Source: Paracoccus chinensis (lineage in GTDB: Bacteria; Pseudomonadota; Alphaproteobacteria; Rhodobacterales; Rhodobacteraceae). From it: 64,000 nucleotides of DNA. The stretch covers positions 1-64,000 of the forward strand of contig NZ_FNGE01000012.1 of assembly GCF_900102885.1 (NCBI RefSeq), given 5' to 3'. This document shows, one piece after another, positions 36,913 through 45,969 of this stretch (the first letter of the stretch is position 1; each line of letters begins with the position of its first letter). Under the pieces are notes generated by a model. It saw only the letters and a list, made by a program, of their open reading frames with translations, was not told the origin of the DNA and did not search any database. The position numbers were made by a program, and so were the translations under genes.

Positions 36913-37587
36913 TTAAAGTCCACGGTCCTTGGCGGCGCGGTGGTCCAGCCTGCGGGCGATCCATTCGCCGAAGGACTGCACCGCCTGCACCAGAACGATC
37001 AGGATGACGACCACCGCCAGCATCACGTCCGGCATGAAGCGCTGGTAGCCGTAGCGGATGCCGAGATCGCCCAGCCCCTCGCCGCCGACCGCGCCGACCA
37101 TGGCCGAATAGCCGATCAGGCTGACGATGGCGAGCGTCAGGCCCAGCACGATCCCTGGCAGCGCCTCGGGCAGCAGTACCTTGGTGATGATCTGGCCGGG
37201 GGTGGCGCCCATGGCGCGGGCGGCCTCGATCAGCCCGCCCTCGACCTCGCGGATCGCGGTTTCCACGATCCGGGCGATGAAGGGGGCGGCAGCCAGGGTC
37301 AGGGGCACGATGGCCGCCGTGGTGCCGATGGACGTGCCCGCGATCATGCGGGTGAAAGGGATGATCGCCACCACGAGGATGATGAAGGGGATCGACCGCA
37401 GCGCGTTCACCACCAGCCCCAGCGCGGCGTTGACGGCGGGCGCGGACAGAAGCTCGCCCCGCTTCGAGGTCGCCAGGAACACGCCCAGCGGCAGGCCCAG
37501 AACCGTGCCGATCAGGCCCGAGACGACGACCATGTAGATCGTCTGCAGCGTCGCTTCCCAGAGGATGGGGATCAGGTTAGCCGACAT
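36913..37587 (-). CDS. metI: Methionine ABC transporter permease
   Basis: A 224-aa permease with five hydrophobic helices. The EAA loop is [47 protein letters not shown] and SLIGYSAMVGAVGGEGLGDL are MetI hallmarks. It forms a homodimer pore with MetN. It overlaps the 3' end of metN by 11 nt and is 16 bp upstream of metQ. Confidence 0.95.
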   Translation of the reverse strand: MSANLIPILWEATLQTIYMVVVSGLIGTVLGLPLGVFLATSKRGELLSAPAVNAALGLVVNALRSIPFIILVVAIIPFTRMIAGTSIGTTAAIVPLTLAAAPFIARIVETAIREVEGGLIEAARAMGATPGQIITKVLLPEALPGIVLGLTLAIVSLIGYSAMVGAVGGEGLGDLGIRYGYQRFMPDVMLAVVVILIVLVQAVQSFGEWIARRLDHRAAKDRGL

Positions 37588-38623
37588 GGCCCAGCACCTC
37601 CGTCCGCAGGTCGTGGGCGTGCAGGTATTCCTGCGCGCGGGGCAGCGCGTCGGCGGGCACCTGCACGGTCAGGTTGCCGAAGGGGCGACCGTCGATCTCC
37701 TCGATGGAACCGCCAAGGATGCTGGCGTCGATGCCGAGTTCCGCACCAAGGCGCGACAGCACCGGATGGGTGGCGCTGTCGCCGGCGAAGGTGATCCGCA
37801 GGATGGCAGGCCCATCGCCGCCGGGCACGATCCGGCGGGCAATGAAGCCGGGCAGCACCGTCCCGGTCACGCCCGACAGGAAGCTGCGGGTGACGGGGTC
37901 CTGCGGATTGGCGAAGATGTCGTAGGTTTCGCCGGTCTCGACGATGCGGCCCGCTTCCATCACCGCGACATGGTGGCAGATGTCGCGGACCACCGCCATC
38001 TCGTGCGTGATCAGCAGGATCGTCAGGCCAAGCTCGCGGTTGATGTCGCGCAGCAGCGCAAGGACCGCCTGCGTCGTCTCGGGGTCGAGCGCGCTGGTCG
38101 CCTCGTCCGACAGCAGGACCTTGGGCTCGGTGGCAAGCGCGCGCGCGATGCCCACGCGCTGCTTCTGCCCGCCCGACAACTGGGCCGGATAGCGGTCGGC
38201 CAGCGCGCCGAGGCCCACGAGGTCGATCAGGCGGGCAACACGGCGGTCGATCTCGGGGCGTGCGACGCCCGCGATCTCCAGCGGCAGGGCCACGTTGCCG
38301 CGCACGGTGCGGTTCGCGAGCAGGTTGAAGTGCTGGAAGATCATGCCGACGTCGCGGCGCAGGCTCCGCAACTCGCGCCCGCGCGCGGTGGTCACGTCGC
38401 GGCCCAGCACCTCGACCCGGCCAGCCGAGGCGCGCTCCAGCCCGTTGACCAGCCGCAGCAGCGTGGACTTGCCCGCGCCGGACCGGCCGATGACGCCCGT
38501 GATCCCGCCCGCCTGCACGTCCAGGCTGACGCGGTCCAGCGCGGCGACCGCGCCCCCGCGCTGGGGCCAGGTCTTGCTGACCTCGCGGAAGGTGATGGCG
38601 GCGTGGGACGGAGTGGTATCCAT
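37577..38623 (-). CDS. metN: Methionine ABC transporter ATP-binding protein
   Basis: A 348-aa ATPase. Walker A is GRSGAGKSTLL, the Q-loop lies in MIFQHFNLLANRTV, the signature is LSGGQKQRVGIARAL and Walker B VLLSDEATSALD. A C-terminal NIL (ACT-like) domain (about 265-348) gives trans-inhibition by methionine. I take ATG 38623; the in-frame extension to 38773 adds 50 residues not in the family and would overlap the leader. It is the first gene of metNIQ. Confidence 0.94.
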   Translation of the reverse strand: MDTTPSHAAITFREVSKTWPQRGGAVAALDRVSLDVQAGGITGVIGRSGAGKSTLLRLVNGLERASAGRVEVLGRDVTTARGRELRSLRRDVGMIFQHFNLLANRTVRGNVALPLEIAGVARPEIDRRVARLIDLVGLGALADRYPAQLSGGQKQRVGIARALATEPKVLLSDEATSALDPETTQAVLALLRDINRELGLTILLITHEMAVVRDICHHVAVMEAGRIVETGETYDIFANPQDPVTRSFLSGVTGTVLPGFIARRIVPGGDGPAILRITFAGDSATHPVLSRLGAELGIDASILGGSIEEIDGRPFGNLTVQVPADALPRAQEYLHAHDLRTEVLGHVG

Positions 38624-38872
38624 GGGCGGTGAGGTATCGGGACTGACCGCAGGCTTCAATGGCCGCAGGCGCGGCGAGGGGCGAAAAGGACGCCGTTCGC
38701 CATGCCCTGAAGGCAGGACGGAACGCCGTGCCTGCCGTGCCGGCAAATTCCCTGAACTTTCCGCAATCGCCACAAGGCGCAGAAGTTCCTTCCGCCCGGA
38801 TCAGCCGCCCTGTCATTCCTGCGGACGATTTTCCGCAACACCTCCGGCCGGCTGCCATTGCCACAAGTCATC
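38624..38872 (-). promoter_or_regulatory. metNIQ leader and promoter region
   Basis: About 250 bp upstream of metN with no gene. It carries an imperfect hairpin at 38712-38736 (GGCAGG and CGG pairing with CCG and CCTGCC) and two direct copies of TTTCCGCAA at 38758-38766 and 38830-38838 (TTGCGGAAA on the transcribed strand). I do not recognise a known SAM riboswitch class. Confidence 0.35.
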
Positions 38873-38894
38873 CTGCCCCGGAGTTCCGGGGCAG
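38873..38894 (-). terminator. Hairpin downstream of the Old Yellow Enzyme gene
   Basis: A perfect 9-bp stem (38873-38881 with 38886-38894, loop AGTT) 12 bases past the stop of the minus-strand flavin oxidoreductase. It has no T run and may be a weak terminator before the met promoter region. Confidence 0.45.
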
Positions 38895-38905
38895 GGGGAA
38901 CATGC

Positions 38906-40024
38906 TCAACTTTCCGCGCTGCCTTCCAGATCGAACAGCGAGCGGTACTGGCGCGGCTGCGAACGCAGGTACTGCTCGGGCGCACGGACCCTTGCCCCCA
39001 GATGGGCCGCCGCGTGCCAGGGCCAGCGGGGATCGTAAAGGATCGTGCGGGCCAGACCGATCATGTCTGCGTCGCCCGTGCCGATGATGGCCTCGGCCTG
39101 TTCGTAGTCGGTGATGAGACCAACGGCGACGACCGGCATCTTCACCGCCTGCTTGACCGCGCGGGCCAGCGGCACCTGGTAGTTCGGACCGACGGGGATC
39201 TGCTGGCGCGGGTCCAGCCCGCCGCTGGAGACATGGATCGCGTCACAGCCCCGCGCTTCCAAGGCCTGCGCCAGCGCGACGGTCTGCTCGATGTCCCAGC
39301 CGCCCTCGACCCAATCCGTGCCCGAGACGCGGACCGACACGGGGCGGTCCGCCGGGAAAGCCTCGCGGACGGCGTCGAAGACTTCCAGCGTCAGGCGCAT
39401 CCGGTTTTCGAGGCTGCCGCCGTATTCGTCCGTGCGCCGGTTCGACAAGGGCGACAGGAACTGGTGCAGCAGATAGCCATGGGCCGCGTGGATCTGCACA
39501 GCCTCGATGTCCAGCCGTCCTGCCCGGCGCGCGGCGTCGGCGAAGGCGGTGCGGACCCGCTCGATCCCCGCGCGGTCCAGCACCGTGGGCGGGTTCTCGC
39601 CATCGGCAAAAGGCGCCGCGCTGGCCGACACGGTCTGCCAGCCGTTCGCGTGATCGGGCGCGATCTGGCGGCCGCCTTTCCACGGCAGGTCGGTCGAGGC
39701 CTTGCGCCCGGCATGGGCCAGCTGGATCGCGATGGGCATGTCGGACCAGCGCCGCACGCTTTCCAGCGTTCGCGCCATGGCCTGCTCGGTCTCGTCGGAC
39801 CACAGTCCCACGTCGCCATAGGTGATGCGGCCCTCGGGCTCGACCGCCGTGGCCTCGATCGTCAGCAGCCCCGCGCCGGACAGGGCAAGGTGGCCCAGAT
39901 GGATCAGGTGCCAGTCGGTCATGCAGCCGTCCTGCGCCGAGTAGGTGCACATCGGCGCGATCACGATGCGGTTGGACAGCTTGAGCTTGCCCACGGTCAG
40001 GGGGCTGAACAGGCGGGATGTCAT
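38906..40024 (-). CDS. NADH:flavin oxidoreductase / Old Yellow Enzyme, YqjM class
   Basis: A 372-aa FMN enzyme of the OYE family that reduces activated C=C bonds or xenobiotics with NAD(P)H. The N terminus LSNRIVIAPMCTYSAQDGCMTDWHL is of the YqjM (thermophilic-like) class, with the redox-modulating Cys in PMCTYS. FMN and substrate residues are in IQLAHAGRK and the EAVQIHAAHGYLLHQFLSP block, and the C terminus has VGLITDYEQAEAI and MIGLARTILYDP. ATG 40024 has AAAGGAAA upstream. An EcfG-like motif lies at 40051-40075. Confidence 0.93.
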   Translation of the reverse strand: MTSRLFSPLTVGKLKLSNRIVIAPMCTYSAQDGCMTDWHLIHLGHLALSGAGLLTIEATAVEPEGRITYGDVGLWSDETEQAMARTLESVRRWSDMPIAIQLAHAGRKASTDLPWKGGRQIAPDHANGWQTVSASAAPFADGENPPTVLDRAGIERVRTAFADAARRAGRLDIEAVQIHAAHGYLLHQFLSPLSNRRTDEYGGSLENRMRLTLEVFDAVREAFPADRPVSVRVSGTDWVEGGWDIEQTVALAQALEARGCDAIHVSSGGLDPRQQIPVGPNYQVPLARAVKQAVKMPVVAVGLITDYEQAEAIIGTGDADMIGLARTILYDPRWPWHAAAHLGARVRAPEQYLRSQPRQYRSLFDLEGSAES

Positions 40025-40050
40025 GCGGCGGTTTCCTTCTTTGCTTTGGC

Positions 40051-40075
40051 AACAGCGTTGGGCCCGGATCGTTCC
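40051..40075 (-). promoter_or_regulatory. EcfG-like promoter for the Old Yellow Enzyme
   Basis: On the minus strand GGAAC (40075-40071), 16-nt spacer, TGTT (40054-40051). RNA would start about 20 nt before ATG 40024 and still include the ribosome binding site. The first base of the -10 differs from the consensus cGTT. Confidence 0.5.
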
Positions 40076-40149
40076 TTCTGCAAGCCTGCATGGCAGGGCT
40101 GCGGCTGGTGCAGTTGTTCCACGATCAGTTCGCACTATGTTCCCGCGTC

Positions 40150-41010
40150 ATGGATGGATCCCCCGCACATATGACCTGGGCCGCGCAGGAGGCCTCGGGG
40201 TCGCCGCTGCTGGCCGGCTTCGAATGCGGCCGCCTGCACTGGAACGGCCACGACCTGCTTCACTCGACCGGCCACCTGCCCGACGGCCGGATGCAGCACC
40301 ATTATGCCACCGCCGTGGCCGAGGGCGCGGCGGGCGCGCGCGACGGCCTGTCCTGGCGCCACGACGTCGTGGAACGTGTCCGTGCCGTGCCGGACGGCTT
40401 TCCGGTAATCTGGGACTTCGCGCATTTCGACCTGCCGCCGCGTCCGGCGCAGCACGCGCTGGCCTGCGCCATGGCGCTGCCGCCGAATTCCTGGGCCATC
40501 GCCGTCAACGAGCCCTCGGTCGGTCGCCGGGTGTCGGGCGTCATCCGGTCCCGCGCGGTCAAGGCGGCGCTGCGGATGATGACCACGGTGGCGATGCTGC
40601 CGGACCGGCCGCGCTTCGCGACCTGCGACCCCTTCCATCACCTGCATCCCGAGGTCTTCCGCGCCACCGATCAGCTGGTCGCCAGCGGCCTGATCGAGAT
40701 GGTGGGCATCAACTACTACCCCCACCACGCCATCGAGCCGCTGCACCATGTCCTGCGCGTCGTGGCCGACCGCTGGCGACTGCCCGTGATGATCACCGAA
40801 ACCGGCTGGCACGACGGGCTGCACGCGGCGCACCGGCGCTTTCCCCATATCCACGATCGCTGGGGCTGGCTGGCCCATGTCCGGGCCGAGGTGGAACGCT
40901 CGGGTGTGCCGGTCGCGGGGATCTGCTGGTATCCTTGGCTCGACATGCCCGACTGGGGCGACCCGCACCGCGGCCGCTGGCCCTGCGGCTGGCCGGGCCG
41001 GCAGGCCTGA
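40150..41010 (+). CDS. GH1-like glycoside hydrolase-fold protein, short form
   Basis: A 286-aa protein with features of clan GH-A enzymes. A candidate acid/base Glu is in WAIAVNEPSV and a nucleophile-like Glu in VMITETGWHDG, followed by a C-terminal GICWYPWLDMPDWGDP. It is much shorter than a normal GH1 beta-glucosidase (about 450 aa). FECGRLHWNGHDLL replaces the usual barrel start. No signal peptide is seen. Start is uncertain: ATG 40150, ATG 40171 or ATG 40090 are possible, none with a strong ribosome binding site. Substrate unknown. It is divergent from the OYE gene and convergent with dctP, 7 bp apart. Confidence 0.6.
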   Translation: MDGSPAHMTWAAQEASGSPLLAGFECGRLHWNGHDLLHSTGHLPDGRMQHHYATAVAEGAAGARDGLSWRHDVVERVRAVPDGFPVIWDFAHFDLPPRPAQHALACAMALPPNSWAIAVNEPSVGRRVSGVIRSRAVKAALRMMTTVAMLPDRPRFATCDPFHHLHPEVFRATDQLVASGLIEMVGINYYPHHAIEPLHHVLRVVADRWRLPVMITETGWHDGLHAAHRRFPHIHDRWGWLAHVRAEVERSGVPVAGICWYPWLDMPDWGDPHRGRWPCGWPGRQA

Positions 41011-41017
41011 ACCCGCC

Positions 41018-41989
41018 TCAATCCTGCGGGGTCAGCGAGGCAGCCTCCTGCAGCAGCCCCTCGAACAGGGGGGACTTGGCCTTCCACTGATCGTGATAGG
41101 CCTCGATGGCGGGACCGAACCAGGCGCGGTTCACCTTGACCACGGGAACGCCGGTGCCCTGCAGATGGGCCAGGAACTCCTGCTCCAGCCCCGCGTAGGC
41201 CTCGACGATATGGGCGGTCTCGGCGGCGAATTCCTCGGCGATGATGGCCTGGTCCCCGGGCGCAATCTGCGCCCATTTCCGTCCCGAGGCCGCCGCCAGC
41301 ATCGGGAACATCCCGTGGTCCGAGTTCAGGATCATGCCCGCGTTGGCATAATAGTTGCTGTTCCAGGTGCCTTCGAGGTCGATCTGCATCCCGTCGATCT
41401 GCCCGGTGGCGAATGCGTCATAAACCGCAGGCAGCGGCATCGGCGTCGGTACGGCCTTGAGCCCGGTCCAGAGGGCCAGTTCCGGCGCATAGGGCAGGGT
41501 GCGGATCTTCTTGCCCGAAAGCTCCGCCGCCGTCCCGACCTTGTCGCGCAGCACGACCTGCCGCATCCCTGACAGCGCCCAGCCCAGGCCCTTCAGCCCG
41601 AAGGCGGGCAGCTTTTCGTCCAGCGCGGCGGTCGTCTGTCCTTCCAGAAGGCGCCCGGCCGTGGGGATGTCGGGCACCAGGTAGGGCGCGGCCAGGATGC
41701 CGAAATCGTTGTCGCGGTTGGCCAACTCGCCCATCGTCAGAAAGGCGAAATCCAGTGCCCCCGTCTGCATCTGCTGCAGGATCTGCGCCTCTGGCCCCAG
41801 CTGGCCTGATGGGAACAGCAGGATGTTCACCCGGCCTTCCGTGCGGTCCTTGATGCGCCCGGCCATCTCGGTCGCGCTTTTCGCCCATTGGTGGGACGGA
41901 GGCACGATCATCGACATGCGGTAATCGGCGGCCTGCGCAGCCCCGGTCAGCAGCGCGAGGGCGGCCCCGAAAAGGACGGAAATCTTCAT
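41018..41989 (-). CDS. TRAP transporter, periplasmic substrate-binding protein
   Basis: A 323-aa DctP-family protein with a 20-residue signal peptide (ALALLTGAAQA). Family pattern: PPSHQWAKSATEMAGRIKDRTEGRVNI, FPSGQLGPEAQILQQMQTGALDFAF, and the KIRTLPYAPELALWTGLKAVPTPMPLPAVYDAFATGQIDGMQ core in which the Arg pins a carboxylate ligand. It hands substrate to the DctQM pair directly upstream. Ligand identity is unknown. Confidence 0.94.
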   Translation of the reverse strand: MKISVLFGAALALLTGAAQAADYRMSMIVPPSHQWAKSATEMAGRIKDRTEGRVNILLFPSGQLGPEAQILQQMQTGALDFAFLTMGELANRDNDFGILAAPYLVPDIPTAGRLLEGQTTAALDEKLPAFGLKGLGWALSGMRQVVLRDKVGTAAELSGKKIRTLPYAPELALWTGLKAVPTPMPLPAVYDAFATGQIDGMQIDLEGTWNSNYYANAGMILNSDHGMFPMLAAASGRKWAQIAPGDQAIIAEEFAAETAHIVEAYAGLEQEFLAHLQGTGVPVVKVNRAWFGPAIEAYHDQWKAKSPLFEGLLQEAASLTPQD

Positions 41990-42013
41990 GCAATGCTCCG
42001 GGTGATGCGCCCC

Positions 42014-43285
42014 TCACAGCCAGCGCGCCAGCGCCAGCGTGATCTCGGGCCAGACGATGATCAGAAGGATGACAAGGAAGGCCACGGCCAGGAAGGGGAC
42101 CAGCAGGGCGGCAAGGCGCTCGGCCCGGACCCTAGTCAGCAGGGATGCGGTGAACAGCCCCGTGCCCACCGGCGGCGTCACCAGCCCCAGCGTGAGGTTC
42201 AGGCACAGCACGATCCCGAAGTGGATCGGGTCGAGCCCATAGACCCCCGTCGCCACCGGCAGGAACACCGGCACGATCAGGATGATCGCGGGGATCGGGT
42301 CCATGACCATGCCGACGCCCAGCAGCAGCAGGTTCAGCAGCAGCAGGAACAGGACGGGAGAATCCGTCAGCCCGCTGAGCCAGGCGGCGACGGCGGCGGG
42401 GACATTGGCGAAGGTGATGACCCAGGCGAAGACCTGGGCGGAGGCGATCAGGAACAGCACCACCGCCGCGCCCCGCCCGGCGCTGACCAGCGCGGGCCAG
42501 ATGTCGGCGACCGTCATCTCGCGATAGACAAACAGCCCGATCAGGATCGCGAGCAGGCTGGCAACGACGGCCGATTCCGTCGGCGTCGCGAAGCCGCCCA
42601 GGATCGAGACGATGATCGACAGCGGGATCAGCGCGGCGGGCAGGGCCTCGACGACGGCGCGCAGGCGTTCGGCCCGGGTCATGCGGGGCGTGCGCGGAAA
42701 ATCCCGGCGCTGGGCCATCCAGCCGATCAGCCCGCAGAAGCCCAGGAAGATCAGGACGCCGGGCAGGATGCCGGCCACGAACATCTCTCCGATCGGCACC
42801 TGGGCGATCACGCCGTAGATGATGAACAGCATCGAGGGCGGGATGATCGGCGCCAGCAGCCCGCCCGCGGCCGTGATCGCGGCCGAGACGTCGCGAGGAT
42901 AGCCTGCCTTCTCCATCTCGGGCACTGCGAGCCGCGCCATGATGGTGATCTGCGCCACGGTCGACCCCAGGATCGAGGCCATCATCATGTTCGCGCCCAG
43001 GTTCACATAGGCCAGCCCCCCGCGCAGCTGCGGCAAGGCCGCCAGCGCAAGCGCCATCAGCCGCCGCCCGATGCCGCCTGCGTTCATGAACTCGCCCAGC
43101 AGGATGAACAGCGGCAGCGCGAGCATCCCGTAGTTTTCCAGCCCCCCGAACATCTGCTGGGGATAGGACTGCAGCAGCACCAGGTTGCCCGAGACGGCGA
43201 TGTAGATCAGCGCCACCGCCGCCAGCGCCAGCGAGATCGGCAGCCCCGCCAGCAGCAGGCCCAGGAAGGACAGCCCCACCGTCAT
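42014..43285 (-). CDS. TRAP transporter large permease (DctM)
   Basis: A 423-aa inner-membrane protein with about twelve helices, the sodium-coupled transport subunit. Signatures are PLFILLGEFMNAGGIGRRLMALA, AAITAAGGLLAPIIPPSMLFIIYG and VMDPIPAIILIVPVFLPVA. Its GTP-free energy source is an ion gradient. It overlaps dctQ by 4 nt and precedes dctP by 24 bp, so the order is dctQ-dctM-dctP. Confidence 0.95.
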   Translation of the reverse strand: MTVGLSFLGLLLAGLPISLALAAVALIYIAVSGNLVLLQSYPQQMFGGLENYGMLALPLFILLGEFMNAGGIGRRLMALALAALPQLRGGLAYVNLGANMMMASILGSTVAQITIMARLAVPEMEKAGYPRDVSAAITAAGGLLAPIIPPSMLFIIYGVIAQVPIGEMFVAGILPGVLIFLGFCGLIGWMAQRRDFPRTPRMTRAERLRAVVEALPAALIPLSIIVSILGGFATPTESAVVASLLAILIGLFVYREMTVADIWPALVSAGRGAAVVLFLIASAQVFAWVITFANVPAAVAAWLSGLTDSPVLFLLLLNLLLLGVGMVMDPIPAIILIVPVFLPVATGVYGLDPIHFGIVLCLNLTLGLVTPPVGTGLFTASLLTRVRAERLAALLVPFLAVAFLVILLIIVWPEITLALARWL

Positions 43286-43881
43286 CGCGCGTCCCCTTCT
43301 CGCAGGCGGCGGATGTCACGTTTCAGCGCCGCCAGCGCATGGACGCATGACAGCAGCGCGAAGACCGGCATGACCATCCAGAACCACAGCTTGGACAGGC
43401 CCAGCGTCAGCGTACGCTCCTGGTAGATGAAGTTGTAGCTTTCCAGCGAATAGGCCTGCAGCGATTGCGCTCCGAAGGCCCGCACCGGGTCGAACCAGCG
43501 CCAGCAGAGCCAGGCGAGAGTGACGAAGAAGCCCAGAACGACCAAGTCCACGCAGATCGCAAGCGGCGCCCGCAGGGGGGCGGGCAGGGCGCCCGGCAGC
43601 AGCGTCACCGCCATGTGCTGACCCCGCGCCAGCGCCGCCGCCGCCCCCAGGAAGGCCGCGCAGGCCATCAGCAGGACGGCAGCCTCGTCGGCCCAGATCA
43701 GCGGCGCGCCCAGCGCCCGCAGGGCCACGTTCACGGCCAGGATGGCGAAGATGGCGGCGATCAGGAAGGCCGTCGCCTGTTCCTCGACCAGGGCAAGCCG
43801 CCGGTCCAGCCGCGCGAGCGTCGTCGCGGGTACGGGGCCGGCCCGAAGGCCGGGGGCGGCAAGGCTGTTCGTCTCGTTCAC
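43282..43881 (-). CDS. TRAP transporter small permease (DctQ)
   Basis: A 199-aa membrane protein with four helices, the small subunit of the TRAP transporter. It has the LIWADEAAVLLMACAAFLGAAAAL segment common in DctQ and a soluble N terminus of about 35 residues. The start is GTG 43881. It is the first gene of the operon. The upstream 254 bp holds terminator hairpins of the catalase gene and no further gene. Confidence 0.9.
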   Translation of the reverse strand: MNETNSLAAPGLRAGPVPATTLARLDRRLALVEEQATAFLIAAIFAILAVNVALRALGAPLIWADEAAVLLMACAAFLGAAAALARGQHMAVTLLPGALPAPLRAPLAICVDLVVLGFFVTLAWLCWRWFDPVRAFGAQSLQAYSLESYNFIYQERTLTLGLSKLWFWMVMPVFALLSCVHALAALKRDIRRLREGDAR

Positions 43882-44065
43882 AGGTGCTCTCTTAAGCAGG
43901 AAGCCTGGGGATCGGTTTGCCTGGGCATCGCCTGGGTACGAGTTCTGCCGCGCGCAACGGCAGGACGCTCATGTTGCGTCTTGGCGGATGTCTCCAGCGC
44001 CTTCAAGCCGCAGCCCTCGGGATCGGGCGGCCGGGAGGGCAGGAGGCAGTAGCCGCTCAAGGGAA

Positions 44066-44090
44066 CAGGCGCGAGGATGCCTCGCGCCTG
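44066..44090 (-). terminator. Terminator of the catalase gene
   Basis: A perfect 11-bp stem (44066-44076 with 44080-44090, loop ATG) 46 bp past the catalase stop. On the minus strand it is followed by TTCCCTT. A second GC-rich hairpin (44101-44107 with 44118-44124) lies between it and the stop. Confidence 0.65.
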
Positions 44091-44135
44091 CCGGTGATCG
44101 GACGCGGACCCGGGGGCCCGCGTCATGAAGGAGGC

Positions 44136-45635
44136 TCAGCCTTCGCCCATGCCCTCGGCGGGCTGGGGCGCGGCGCCGGCGCGGACCTTTTCCTCGATCC
44201 GCGCGCCGATGCCGGCGTCGATCGACTTCCAGTAGTCGAAGGCGCGGCTGAGGACCGGCTCGCGCACGCCGCCCGACAGGCTGCCCGCGACGGTGTTGAC
44301 CAGGGCCTCACGCTCGGCCTCGCTGAAGACCTCGCGCACCATGGTGCCGGGCTGGCTGAAGTCGTCGTCGCCCGGGCGCAGCGTGTAGGCGCTGCGGACC
44401 ATGTCGCCGTCGGCCTGCCAGCCGTTGTCCACGCGGCCCTGCTCGTCCGACCAGGGGCGGTTCGCGCTGTTCGGGGCATAGACCGGGGCCGAGCCGGTGT
44501 GCAGGTACTCCATCGGGCCGCCGAACATGTAGGTGTTCACCGGCACCTTCGGCCGGTTCACCGGCAGCTGGTGGAAGTTCGCGCCGATGCGGTTCCGCTG
44601 CGCGTCGTTATAGGCGAAGGCGCGGCCCTGCAGCATCTTGTCGGGCGACAGGCCGATGCCCGGAACGGTGTTGCCCGGCGAGAAGGCGGCCTGCTCGATC
44701 TGGGCATGGAAGTTTTCCGGGTTCCGGTTCAGCGTCATCCGGCCGACCTTGATCAGCGGGTAATCCGCATGCGGCCAGACCTTGGTCAGGTCGAAGGGGT
44801 TGATGCGGTAGGTCTTGGCGTCCTCATAGGGCATGACCTGGACCGACATCTCCCACGACGGGAAGTCGCCCTTGGCGATGGCGTCGAACAGGTCGCGGCG
44901 GTGGAAGTCGGCATCACGGCCGGACATGAGCGAGGCTTCCTCGTCCGTGAAGAACTTCATGCCCTGGTTGGTGTGGAAGTGGTACTTCACCCAGAAGCGG
45001 TCGCCGTCCTCGTTCACCCACATGTAGGTGTGCGAGCCATAGCCGTTCATGTGCCGCCAGGTGCGGGGCAGGCCGCGCGGGCCCAGCAGGTAGGTGACCT
45101 GGTGCGCGCTTTCCGGGTTCAGCGTCCAGAAGTCCCACTGCATGTGGTTGTCGCGCAGACCGCTGTCGGGCAGGCGCTTCTGGCTGCGAATGAAATGCGG
45201 GAACTTCATCGGGTCGCGCACGAAGAAGATCGGCGTGTTGTTCCCGACGAGGTCATAGTTGCCCTCGGAGGTGTAGAACTTCAGCGAGAAGCCGCGGACG
45301 TCGCGCCAGGTGTCGGGGCTGCCCTGCTCGCCGGCGACGGTGGAAAAGCGGGCCAGCATCTCGGTCTGCGCGCCCTTCTGGAACAGCGCGGCCTTGGTGA
45401 AGCGCGACACGTCCTCGGTCGTCTCGAAGGTGCCGAAGGCGCCCGAGCCCTTGGCGTGGGGCTGGCGCTCGATGGTCTTTTCCCGGTTGAAATGGGCCAT
45501 CTGCTCGAGGAAATGCACGTCGCTCAGCACGATGGGGCCATCGGCGCCGACGCTCAGGCTGAAGCGGTCGCTGACGGCGGGCGCGCCCGTGGACATGGTC
45601 GAGGGGAACTTCGGCTTATCGGAATGATCCGACAT
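44136..45635 (-). CDS. katA: Catalase, small-subunit haem type
   Basis: A 499-aa clade 3 monofunctional catalase that splits hydrogen peroxide. The distal His is in [14 protein letters not shown], the Asn region in [17 protein letters not shown], and the proximal haem Tyr in [15 protein letters not shown]. The C terminus is short, without the extra flavodoxin-like domain of large catalases. ATG 45635 has AAAGGA upstream; the longer frame adds 37 unrelated residues. It is divergent from an acyl-CoA synthetase across 334 bp. Confidence 0.96.
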   Translation of the reverse strand: MSDHSDKPKFPSTMSTGAPAVSDRFSLSVGADGPIVLSDVHFLEQMAHFNREKTIERQPHAKGSGAFGTFETTEDVSRFTKAALFQKGAQTEMLARFSTVAGEQGSPDTWRDVRGFSLKFYTSEGNYDLVGNNTPIFFVRDPMKFPHFIRSQKRLPDSGLRDNHMQWDFWTLNPESAHQVTYLLGPRGLPRTWRHMNGYGSHTYMWVNEDGDRFWVKYHFHTNQGMKFFTDEEASLMSGRDADFHRRDLFDAIAKGDFPSWEMSVQVMPYEDAKTYRINPFDLTKVWPHADYPLIKVGRMTLNRNPENFHAQIEQAAFSPGNTVPGIGLSPDKMLQGRAFAYNDAQRNRIGANFHQLPVNRPKVPVNTYMFGGPMEYLHTGSAPVYAPNSANRPWSDEQGRVDNGWQADGDMVRSAYTLRPGDDDFSQPGTMVREVFSEAEREALVNTVAGSLSGGVREPVLSRAFDYWKSIDAGIGARIEEKVRAGAAPQPAEGMGEG

Positions 45636-45969
45636 GATTATCCTTTCCTTCCTTGGTTGGCGCGCACCCTTACAGGGTACGCTCTGCCTTGAAAATGATT
45701 GCGCGCCCGTAACGTGACGGGACCCGCGGCGGCGGCCGCAGTGCATGGACAGCCGTCTTCCGGAAGCAGGCCACGCCTCGCTGGGGATCGCACTCTTTTG
45801 CCGTTTTTGCGGGCAGGATCAAGACCCCTGACCGGATTTGTCAGGTACTCACGCCAAAGTGGCCCCTTGCCTACGCCGCGTTCAGGCTGCTCAATCCCGC
45901 GCGGAAATGGGCGCGGCAGACAACGCGCCTCGGGGCAGGCAGGCCGAAGGCCGCGCAAGGGGGCATGAC
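45636..45969. other. Divergent promoter region, catalase / acyl-CoA synthetase
   Basis: 334 bp without a gene. Near the catalase side there is a short palindrome ACCCT-TAC-AGGGT at 45667-45679 and an AT-rich patch (45691-45700). I could not find a clear OxyR, Fur or EcfG-type motif, nor a convincing sigma-70 promoter pair. The half nearer the synthetase is GC-rich and featureless. Confidence 0.5.

Noticed and set aside
40114-40141. TTGTTC / TATGTT pair before the GH1-like gene
   Set aside because: It would place the RNA start on top of ATG 40150; too uncertain to list.
45690-45705. Fur-box-like TGAAAAT-G-ATT stretch upstream of catalase
   Set aside because: Only the left half fits the 7-1-7 pattern; the right half is GC-rich.
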